The notes below the pieces were generated by a model. It saw only the letters and a program-made list of their open reading frames with translations. It had not been told where the DNA came from and ran no database searches. The position numbers were made by a program, and so were the translations under genes. From NCBI GenBank assembly GCA_022496205.1, contig WTXD01000240.1, positions 1 to 15,269 on the forward strand: a stretch of DNA of 15,269 bases, read 5' to 3'. Shown one piece after another: positions 8,446 through 15,269 of this stretch; the stretch's first letter is position 1; the number at the start of each line of letters is the position of its first letter. The stretch is from Gloeopeniophorella convolvens. Taxonomy: Eukaryota > Basidiomycota > Agaricomycetes > Russulales.

Positions 8446-9229
8446 ATCTAAATAGTGCAAATTAGGATTTGGTGTGTCTATTTTGTATGATTTAAAGGGG
8501 GGGGTGCTACAATGGCCCAAGTGTACACAAAGTGCTTATTTTGTGCTAAATACGACGTGCGCTTCCACCTGATGGTAGGGACTGCTGGCAGTGTCCTTGC
8601 CTCGCGTCTCATGGAGGACTCGGCTATTTCTCTCCTGCTCATTGAAGCAGGAGGTCCATGCGTCTGTTCCCGCGCTGCACCCTACAATTCATTACTCATA
8701 GTTCTACTTTTTAGACACGAGAAGGAGCTTTTCACAAAGATTCCCCTTGGTTGGCCATGGGCCCTCAAGACGCCCATTGATTGGAATTTTGAGTCTACGT
8801 GCGTTATTGAACCGCATTCTCATGCTCAGATGGCTCACATCATGTATGTAGACCACAAACCAAGGGTGGAGACCCCAAGGTCACTATCCCTTGCGGGAAG
8901 GTTGTTGGTGGTACCAGGTCAGCTACGGTCTTTTATGTTCAAAGCAGGTAGTTGACTCCCCACTCAGCTCCATCAATGCTCTGATCAGCGCTGCTTTCCT
9001 GAAGGTGCGCTTGATTCGTGATGTCTTCTCAGAGCCTTGATTTTGCCTTGCACAGACTTTGAAGAGTGGGTTAGACTGGGGGCTACAGGTTGGGGCTACA
9101 AGGATATACTCCCGTACGTTCTGTGTTACTTCGGCCTGCTTACATTTGCTCACTTAGGAGAAGATACTTTGAGAAGTCCGAGGGCTTCACGCCTCATCCC
9201 AGGTACCCTGGTGTCAAGCGTGAGAACCA

Positions 9230-9253
9230 CTCTATGAAAAACCCCCCGTCTTA
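9230..9253 (+). repeat. Left terminal inverted repeat of the exon-7 insertion
   Basis: The end begins CTCTATGAAAAACC and closes GTCTTA. It pairs with 12761-12784 in inverted orientation, 18 of 24 positions identical. Confidence 0.7.
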
Positions 9254-9447
9254 CTCCTTGCTTATCATGCTTACTGGTCTTATCTTTCTTAGCACAAGGT
9301 TTCACAATCTTGGAGCCAAATTTGGGCCTGCTTCCAGCCATCTTACAGCTTCCAGCTTATCTGGGCCTTCTGCCCAGCATATACCTTCCTTACCAATGTC
9401 TTGTATTCAGATTGTATATACCCAATGTGAATCTACAATTTATATCT

Positions 9448-9583
9448 GCCGCCGCCGCCGTTTCCGTGCACGTGCCGCCGCCGCCGATCCTGTCCCCACC
9501 GGTCCTGCCATCATCTGTCATACCCGTGCGTCACTGTAACTATCAATGCTGTTGCTGCTATCGGCGTTGTTGTTGCTGCTGGC
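9448..9583 (+). repeat. Trinucleotide-rich tracts (GCC and GTT/GCT)
   Basis: GCC units run at 9448-9460 and 9474-9487, and GTT/GCT units at about 9547-9583 (TGTTGCTGCTATCGGCGTTG and onward). Short open frames over this region consist of poly-Ala, poly-Cys or poly-Leu and are not credible proteins. They are simple-sequence DNA within the insertion. Confidence 0.75.
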
Positions 9584-10114
9584 GTGGGTGCTGCCACCAG
9601 GGCATAGTGGTCGTGATCGCGCCCATTCGTGTCGCATGGTGTGGGCGTTCTCATTGTGGCATGTGGCAAACGCCACGTGCTACAATTCTGCTCGCCGTTT
9701 TGGCTTGTCAGCCGAGTGGGCAGTAGTGTGGGTGTGGTGGTCAGTACGTGAGCCATGTGGCGGCTAGTGCGCGAGGCGCACCTCACTGTGTCAGACGTGC
9801 CAGCTGGTCGTGGTGAGAATCGTGAGGTCCGAACGAGGCGCGCACCGGCACAACAAGGTGAACGACGAGTTTGAGGGAGAAGAGAGGGCAGACGAGCGAG
9901 CACAAGTCACACAAAGGGAAGGCGAAACGACGATAGATTAGAAGACAATACGAGCCATACAATATATACTACACAGACATAGGGACTTGGTACAGTAATA
10001 GGAGACATGTTATACATCTTGGAGCGCGCGCAATAGAGAACAGCATGTAAAGTACAGGATTTGTGAGGTTAGGGGAAGAAGCGTAGCGCGAGGCATGAAG
10101 ATGCACAGCGCGGA

Positions 10115-10950
10115 TTATGGAAACATACTAGGGTTATAGAATAAGGCCGGATACATTGTTCTTGAAATTCTTGAGGCGATACGGGCATGGGAAAGGGGTC
10201 GGCGAGGCATAATGATGGAGTCGGGGGATCGGGGAAGGGAGCTGGGGTGTCGGGCCGGCGGAAGTCCGGCGCTCGGAACGGAGCGCGACTTGCTTATTCC
10301 AACAGGTCGGACATGCCCCAGCACGCAGGAGGCCACAGGGAGGGCGCAGAGCGGGAGCACGGGGGGAGCAGGGGAGAGTGGAGACAGATGGGGACGGAGC
10401 GGGCAGGGGTAAGGGCCGGCGTGGGTGCAGAGGCATGGTCAGCGTGCTATTGAATGCGGACAGGGATGGCACGCACCGATTTTTGGGCCAAGACAGCTGC
10501 TGTGGCCAATGCAGCTGAGATCGAGAGAGGGCAGGGGGTGCCATGCAGGAAGTAGTGGTGGGATGGGCGGTGGAAGCGGAAGATGGGCGTGGCGCGGGAA
10601 ACCGAGAGCAAGTGCACGGGACAGCGCGTGGCAAGGGCCGCGACCTAGAACAGAGAAGTTAATAGAGACAAGAAAAAAAGACTTACCTGGCGCCGAGCGA
10701 CGACGGGCAACGGTGAACTCGCCGCAGTTCGCCGGGCAATCACAACAGAGTGCCGGCCGCGGGGCCGACAGTGGTGAGCAGGGCACCTGCGGGCGCGCTG
10801 ACGGACGCAAAGCCGTTTTCAGGCGACGCGGACGATGAGGGGAATGAGGGGGGGGGGGCGAGCAGGATAAGGATGCGCCAGACGACCTTGCGGGTGGTGA
10901 GCAAGACGATGAGCCAGACGAGGGCAACGACGCGGTGATACGCCACTGCG
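10115..10950 (-). other. G+C-rich stretch with a possible minus-strand spliced unit
   Basis: The minus strand has long open frames of Ser/Pro/Arg/Ala composition and one textbook-like short intron: GCGCCAG|GTAAGT at 10686 and TGTTCTAG|GT at 10645, 42 nt, with a pyrimidine run and a CTATTAAC branch-like site. Splicing keeps the frame (SAPG joined to RGPCHAL). Upstream on the same strand, 10946-10870 reads a hydrophobic stretch (VALVWLIVLLTTRKVVWRIL) before a run of C (the plus-strand G-run, about 10850-10858). I recognise no family. The sequence is low-complexity and may be transposon DNA rather than a gene. Confidence 0.25.
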
Positions 10951-10962
10951 GCGTACAGACCG

Positions 10963-11804
10963 TGTTATGGACCGATTTTGCGATTCTACGACCGGATAGT
11001 ATTGCCTAGCTAAGTCCTTCTTGTTCCGCTTAGTTCCGACCTCTCGGCCCTCAGTTCCGACTTAGTACAGCTCTGAAGCCCTAGCACTCGTGGAACGCGA
11101 CTCTGCGCAGTGTCCGAGTAGCTTACTAAAGCCTCCGGCTGGAGCGCGATCAGCAAGACGTGCCGCAGCGTACCAATACCTCGGTCGATCGCTCAGAAAC
11201 CTCGGCCTAAGCCTCGGCATTGCAGCCCTGGCACAAGACGGCTGTTTCGACTTAGCAGTAGCATCGGTTCAGGACGGAACGCAGGATGAGTGGTTGAACG
11301 GAGTTACTATACCTTTCCGTGTGCGGCCTGCGGTTAGAGGCTCGCCTTTGTATAAAACCCTCTCTCGGCCTTAGGGCACAACAAGAAACTCCCCCGCTGG
11401 GATAGTCCACTTCTCATTCTGCCTCCGGCCTAAGTTGGCCTTTCATTGTACATCGTTTCACTACTACTCGGCCGCCACTAGGCCGGATCGCTCACGCTCT
11501 CGGCCATCGCTCGGGCCGACTCAGTTGTATGTTGCGTATTTGACCGTTCGCACTAACGGCCTTTAGTGGCGGCATTACGGAGATACGTCCGGCACACAGG
11601 CCGGCCTACTTCGATCTTGCACGCGTCGCCCTAGCAGCAGCAGCGCCGCTCGCACTTCCGGCTTACTGCGCGGCCGAAGCGTACGCATCAGTCAACGTAT
11701 TGCGGCGCACTCGGCACTTCCGGCCAACGCCTCGGTCAATGGTCTTCTAGCTAAGTACTTCCCCACGCACTTGCGGTACTCACCTCGGCATTGTGCTACG
11801 AACA
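10963..11804 (+). mobile_element. LTR-like promoter region (limits uncertain)
   Basis: The segment opens TGTTATGG and could close at GAACA (11800-11804), a TGTT..AACA frame. It has a TATA box (TATAAAA, 11351-11357) followed by CCCTCTCTCGG. CTCGG occurs 11 times across it. Against a clean solo LTR, the five bases before it (GACCG) do not match those after it (GCCCT), and no second copy is in the window. It may be one LTR of a truncated element, or another kind of repeat. Confidence 0.3.
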
Positions 11805-11929
11805 GCCCTTGCGCCGGGCTTAGGGTATCAGCGGGCTCAGAGGACGACGCGGGCGCACTGTCAGGCATGGATGCCTCGGCAGTCGCCAAAGCGCAGGTGC
11901 GGTGGGAGGTACGAGTGAGCTGTGATCAG

Positions 11930-11946
11930 TATACATGTCAGCGAAC
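11930..11946 (+). repeat. Block shared with 6984-7000
   Basis: TATACATGTCAGCGAAC, one mismatch to the block in the intron insertion. It is followed by GCGTCATGCGTCACGTGTGA and a C/T-rich tract in the same order as there. Confidence 0.45.
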
Positions 11947-12452
11947 AGTGCGCATAGCGGCGCACCTTGATACAACAACTCAGCCGTTTTTGGAGAAACG
12001 ACAAGTCGAGCCATTGACTCGCGCGGCAAGAACGCGTCATGCGTCACGTGTGACGTGTGTGTGAACTATCCGGCCGAACCCGGTGTCGTACGACCTTCAA
12101 GCTTCACGACGCACCGTGCCACGTCACTTCACTCTTTCCTCCTCCCCCCATCTTCCCGCATTCCCGCTCCCCTCTTTCCTCCTCCCTTCCCTCCCGCTGT
12201 ACCTGCAAACCCACTACCTGCAGTGGAGGCCAGTATAGGATGGAACTGGGCATAGGGTGAGTGCTTAGCACGTCCTGCATGGTTTTGCTAACTTTACTAG
12301 TACAAGATCTTGCTAGCCTGTTGCTACCTCGCCTCTCCTTAGCTCTTGCTTTTCTGGTTGATATAAGGTATGTATCCTCACTGTTTCATGTACTATTGCT
12401 AACTCTGTTGAGCAGGAGGCTCCTTGATCCCTGGCTGGATGACTTGTGGTTG

Positions 12453-12502
12453 AAGGTTAGGGTTGGGTCTTTGAGGTGAGGGGTTGTTAGGGTTAGGGTT
12501 AG
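12453..12502 (+). repeat. Telomere-like TTAGGG repeats
   Basis: GGTTAGGGTTGGGT lies near 12456-12469, and TTAGGGTTAGGGTTAG at 12487-12502. TTAGGG is the usual telomere repeat of basidiomycetes. Only about two and a half perfect units are present, inside the exon-7 insertion, so this is an internal tract and not a chromosome end. Confidence 0.75.
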
Positions 12503-12760
12503 TTATCTTAATAGTGTATAATATTAGTAGTATAATGTTGGAATATTAGTTCCCTTTTCACTGCTTTTGCATCATAGTGTGATTGGCTTTTGATTGGCTT
12601 TTTATGCCTTATTGTGTGCCTTATCTTTGAGGGTTCTTTTAAAGATGTTTATAAGATGCAGGTCTTATGACTAGTGTGGCAATTTAGATGGATAAGGAAA
12701 AAATAAGCCCAGTTTCCAATAATCACTCATTGAGAACAAAAAAGATCTTATTTGGTGTTA

Positions 12761-12784
12761 TAAGAGGGGGAGGTTTTTGCAGAG
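12761..12784 (-). repeat. Right terminal inverted repeat of the exon-7 insertion
   Basis: TAAGAGGGGGAGGTTTTTGC followed by AGAG. Its reverse complement aligns with 9230-9253 at 18 of 24 positions. Confidence 0.7.
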
Positions 12785-13690
12785 ATGGTACTTCTGGGCC
12801 CTGGAAAGTGAGATTGCCTAATGAGGCTGCTGTATGTCTCAGAATGGTTGATCGGTAGGCGTGCCTCTGATCTGCGCCGCTCGACAGCCCGTCAATCAAG
12901 CCATCATCGATGGATGTGCGGAACTTGGTGTAAAACCCATGGTCTGTCGTCTATCCACGCAAACTGCATCCACCGCTTTCTGGTTGGCTGACATGTTCCA
13001 TCAGCGATTTCAATTCTCCTCAGGGAGATCTAGGTGTGTCAAATTTTACCGCCACCGTTGATAGCAAGGGCAATCGTGCATCGCGCTCCAGAACATGTGT
13101 GCGATAAGCAGCAGCGCCCGGTTGACGAGCGAGCGCACAGGACACTCTGTTGCCATTGCCTATCTACCGCCGACCGTGCTCCGGAGGGTGAACCTCACCG
13201 TTGCAGTGTACACCGCGACTGAGAAAATCCTCTTTGAGGATTGCCCCGAGGGTCCCCGCGCGATCGGGGTCCAGGTCGCTATCTCAGCCTCCTTGCAGAA
13301 ATATCGCATCAAGGCAAAACGGAAAGCCATCGTGTGCGGTGGCCGTGGGCACGCCACACCTGCTGCAAGTCTCGGCGCTCGGAGCCAAGGAGGTGCTGGG
13401 CAGGGCTGGTGTACCTGTTGTCAAGAGCCTGCTGCGAGTCAGACAGGAGTTCCAGGATGTGAGCATGGCGCGTGCTGTACGCGATAGCTAGTGCTAACAC
13501 ATCTCGCAGCACGTCGCAGGCGGCCCAGTCACTTTCCACGCAAAGCCTGGGTAGACATTTGACTCCCTGAGCAACCCACTCTCAGGCCTTTTGGCACTCG
13601 CCAAGTGGCACCGGAGCGACTCAGGGCCCATAACCACCATGGGCGCCTCCGGAGCAGCGCTCATCCGCTCGGATGACAAGTGCATCAGGG

Positions 13691-14488
13691 AGAACCCAGG
13701 GTTCGATGTAGCAGTACATAGCTCGAGTAGTATGTTGTAGCATCATTGCAACCCCCCCCTATCAATAGCACTCTGTAGCTCGAACGATTACCGCGGAACG
13801 TTGTGCCATCTACAGAGGGTCCATGTAGCTCTACATAGCTCTCTTCCTACGGGCCTACAAGAGCTATGTAGTTCATACTGGGGTACGACTGGTGCTCCAT
13901 GCGCTCTGGTGCTTTGAGATCTATGATGCTATGCTTAGATGTGTAGACTTTGTAGCTTGTGTAGCTCGCGTAGCTGGTCGTTGATATGACCAAAGGCCCT
14001 CGTTGCTGATTGGCTCACCCTGGACGACACGATTGGCCACTCACTTTCAACTCCTATTGGTCCATTAATCCCTCGGAGATATCCTCAAGCCGGACCAGCA
14101 GCTGCACATACACCCACTAGTTATTTCACGTGGCGTTCGGATCTCATCTGCCCAAGTGGCTGTGTCTCGGGCTTGGTCATCTTAAGATCTCATCTAGTAA
14201 CGCGGGATGGAACATGAACACCGGTATGATTTATTAGGAGGAGATTTGAGAGAGTTTCTGGAGAGTGGGGAGATATTCGAAACATTTGCGGGGTCCGCGT
14301 CATTCTGGATCCTTTTGATCCTTTGGGGTAACTACACTAAAAAAAACCGCCTCAAGCATCTTCATCGGAGCCTACATCACTCTCCTCCGCCAGCGCAGCT
14401 TGGAACGCCGCCGTAGAGACAACCCTATGCTGCCTAGACTGAGAGGCAATCAGTCCGACCCCAGCATGGTGCCTAGTACGCGGATTGG
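13691..14488. other. Intergenic stretch with a TAGCT-rich tract
   Basis: From 13719 to 13975 TAGCT occurs seven times and its complement once, often as GTAGCTC. Further right are three ATTGG motifs (annotated separately). At 14207 an open frame of 69 codons begins MEHEHRYDLLGGDLREFLES and includes FWILLILWG. I do not recognise it, and it has no neighbouring exon I can support, so I do not call it a gene. The last bases before 14488 are probably the 3' flank of the DUF6532-type gene. Confidence 0.5.
14009..14060 (-). promoter_or_regulatory. Three evenly spaced CCAAT boxes (as ATTGG on the plus strand)
   Basis: ATTGG at 14009-14013, 14032-14036 and 14056-14060, spaced 23 and 24 bases. CCAAT boxes bind the HAP/NF-Y complex in fungi. 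No gene I can support starts next to them, unless the small frame at 14207 is real. Confidence 0.35.
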
Positions 14489-15269
14489 TCAGATATAGTA
14501 CATGACGATAGGTTTAGAGCCCCACCTTCCGGTGTCATGCAATGTGCGGCGCAGCTTCAGGCCCAGGTTCTTGACCTGGGTGTGCTCATCGAAGTCTATG
14601 AGCGACTGGAGGTGGTCATCATACAGGTCCTTGTAGGCAGCGCCAGTGAAGTGTGTCGCGTTCTTGGAGCCCAAAGACCACTCGTCAATGCAGCACTCGA
14701 TCTAGGGAACTGTGAGCACTTAGAACGCGAGGGGCCACTACTACTGGCTGCGGTGATGGCCAGGGCGATTGTCGGCAGCGGGATAGGGTTGAAGTATTTA
14801 GGGAACTCGACACCTTCGTCATACTTGTTTGCAAACCACATCACGTTGATCGCCCTTTGAAGCGCAGGGTGATAATAGAGACCTTGAAGGGTGGGTTGCC
14901 TAACCTGCTCAGCCATTTAGTCCGCGGTGTCCTCAAAATCTGTGATTGATATAACACTCACTTTATACAAGAACGCTCGTTCCTCCATGAGCTCCTCAAC
15001 TTTGGCGCGATTGGCTGCCTGGGTCTTCTTGTCCTTGGCCGTGTCGAAACCATATGCTCCCTCGACAATGGAGACCACCTTAGTTTTGAGCTCCCTGTGC
15101 AACTGGGAGCTGCGGCTGCAGATCTATCATTGTGCTAGTTAGATTAGGACACCTTAGACAATCACTAGGAACGCACGACTCTGATAATATCCACGGTCGG
15201 GGCCACAACAGCGACCGACATCTCTTGACAGGCTTCACTCCAGGCTTCCGCGGCCCACTGGCTCTCTGT
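14489..15269 (-). CDS. DUF6532-type protein, 3' portion (5' end outside the window)
   Basis: Exons on the minus strand: 15269-15177 (partial), 15123-14962, 14904-14749, 14701-14489 (stop TGA). They join in phase without a stop, giving about 207 residues. The order WAAEAWSEACQEM, LHRELKTKVVSIVEGAYGFD, RAFLYK, GLYYHPALQRAINVMWFANK, DEGVEFPKYFNPIPLPTIAL, IECCIDEW, FTGAAYKDLYDDHLQSLIDF is what I know of DUF6532, a domain common and multi-copy in agaricomycetes and of unknown function. Introns are 53, 57 and 47 nt. The first two have GT donors and the last has GC (GCA|GCCAGT..CCTAG). The family's central block and C-terminal Leu-Arg-rich end are present, so this copy could be functional. The start codon lies beyond 15269. 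Confidence 0.82.

Larger units (their letters stand above)
6600..8530. mobile_element. Insertion inside intron 1 of GMC copy II (outer element, limits approximate)
   Basis: The intron between GGCGGCG|GT (6589) and GGTAG (8578) is 1,990 nt, while all other introns in the two GMC copies are 44-63 nt, so about 1.9 kb was gained. The extra DNA has a G+C-rich left part (about 6780-7340), a C/T-rich part (about 7370-7640) and a nested solo LTR (7956-8440). Imperfect direct repeats lie near both ends (about 6684-6738 and 8449-8496). No transposase or reverse-transcriptase frame is recognisable. I could not find a precise terminal repeat or target duplication for the outer element, so its class is open and the limits given are estimates. 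Confidence 0.6.
9230..12784. mobile_element. 3,555-bp insertion with imperfect terminal inverted repeats, in exon 7 of GMC copy II
   Basis: Copy I reads GAGAACCATGGTACC without a break. In copy II the same sequence is split as GAGAACCA (ending 9229) and ATGGTAC (from 12785). The inserted DNA begins CTCTATGAAAAACCCCCCGT and ends with a segment whose reverse complement begins CTCTGCAAAAACCTCCCCCT. The 24-bp ends match at 18 positions. TCTTAT-type hexamers and their complements recur near both ends (for example 9247-9285 and 12600-12765), like the subterminal motifs of CACTA-type DNA transposons. No transposase frame is recognisable, so it is non-autonomous or decayed. At most one or two flanking bases are duplicated (A; CA against GA), so the superfamily is not settled. 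The interior is a mosaic of G+C-rich DNA, an LTR-like stretch and A+T-rich DNA. Confidence 0.7.
6491..13690 (+). pseudogene. GMC oxidoreductase (aryl-alcohol-oxidase-like) copy II, split by two large insertions and 3'-truncated
   Basis: Exon 1 (6491-6588) starts MGASHLYVSEPAKFAA and, after a one-base frameshift near 6540, gives WKEYDYVIVGGG, the FAD-binding N-terminus. The glycine motif is completed by exon 2 (8579-8653, TAGSVLASRLMEDSAISLLL, IEAG). Further exons: 8715-8798 (FTKIPLGWPW), 8852-8917 (GGDPKVTIPCGKVVGGT), 8968-9004 (SSINALI, four bases shorter than copy I), 9056-9113 and 9158-9229. After the insertion it resumes at 12785-12831 (GTSGPWK), then 12888-12941, 13005-13096, 13141-13458 and 13510-about 13690 (ending near SGAALIRSDD). 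Against copy I, bases 9158-9229 differ at 5 of 72 positions. Other breaks: two bases lost before 12942, two lost near 13341 (the frame changes after IVCGG), and a TAG at about 13552. Homology stops near 13690, so the last third of the enzyme is missing. It is in the same orientation as copy I, which suggests a tandem duplication. Confidence 0.9.

Noticed and set aside
10963..11804. Second solo LTR with target duplication
   Set aside because: The bases flanking the TGTT..AACA frame are GACCG and GCCCT, which do not match; kept only as a low-confidence LTR-like region.
13699..13712. GGTTCGATGTAG as a tRNA B-box
   Set aside because: It departs from the B-box consensus and no A-box or cloverleaf is found upstream.
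1..15269. CRISPR array, operon, bacterial-type ribosome sites or rRNA
   Set aside because: No regularly spaced identical repeats, no prokaryotic gene organisation and no rRNA-like sequence; gene structure is plainly fungal with introns.

Overview
The window looks like nuclear DNA of an agaricomycete basidiomycete, probably a polypore-type wood or litter fungus. The evidence is dense short introns (about 42-70 nt, GT..AG), a GMC oxidoreductase of the aryl-alcohol-oxidase type, an agaricomycete-style seven-helix membrane protein, a DUF6532-type protein, LTR retrotransposon remnants and a TTAGGG-type telomere-like tract. It is a repeat-rich locus with few intact genes.

Layout. Bases 1-1926 hold a decayed GMC oxidoreductase gene (copy I, plus strand, cut by the left edge). 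It breaks off at an intron donor and is followed directly by the C-terminal part of an F-box/leucine-rich-type protein (about 1932-2868). A multi-exon seven-transmembrane protein gene lies on the minus strand (5160-3531), nearly intact, with tiny exons and one apparent single-base frameshift. After a roughly 1 kb stretch with nothing recognisable comes a scrap of a FAD-dependent monooxygenase-like protein (about 6179-6385). A second GMC gene (copy II, plus strand) follows. Its exons are spread over 6491-13690 because it carries two large insertions.

Insertions. The first lies in intron 1 of copy II (intron 6589-8578, about 1.99 kb). Nested inside it is a clean solo LTR (7956-8440) with TGTTGA/TCAACA ends and a 5-bp target duplication TGATG. 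The second is a 3,555-bp element (9230-12784) with imperfect 24-bp terminal inverted repeats that splits exon 7. Copy I serves as the uninterrupted empty site for it. This second element carries trinucleotide tracts, a G+C-rich possible minus-strand spliced unit, an LTR-like promoter region and telomere-like repeats. Copy II ends near 13690 in a TAGCT-rich tract. The right edge holds the 3' half of a DUF6532-type gene on the minus strand (15269-14489) with an open reading frame across four exons.

The genes do not form an operon or a recognisable cluster. The best reading is a tandem GMC gene pair that was inactivated independently, copy I by point mutations and 3' replacement and copy II by transposons and small deletions, between two family-type genes that look functional or nearly so. 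I see no sign of a new defence, CRISPR or other dedicated system. The points most worth a second look are the nested insertions, an intron-like difference between two duplicated blocks inside the solo LTR, and candidate GC-AG introns.
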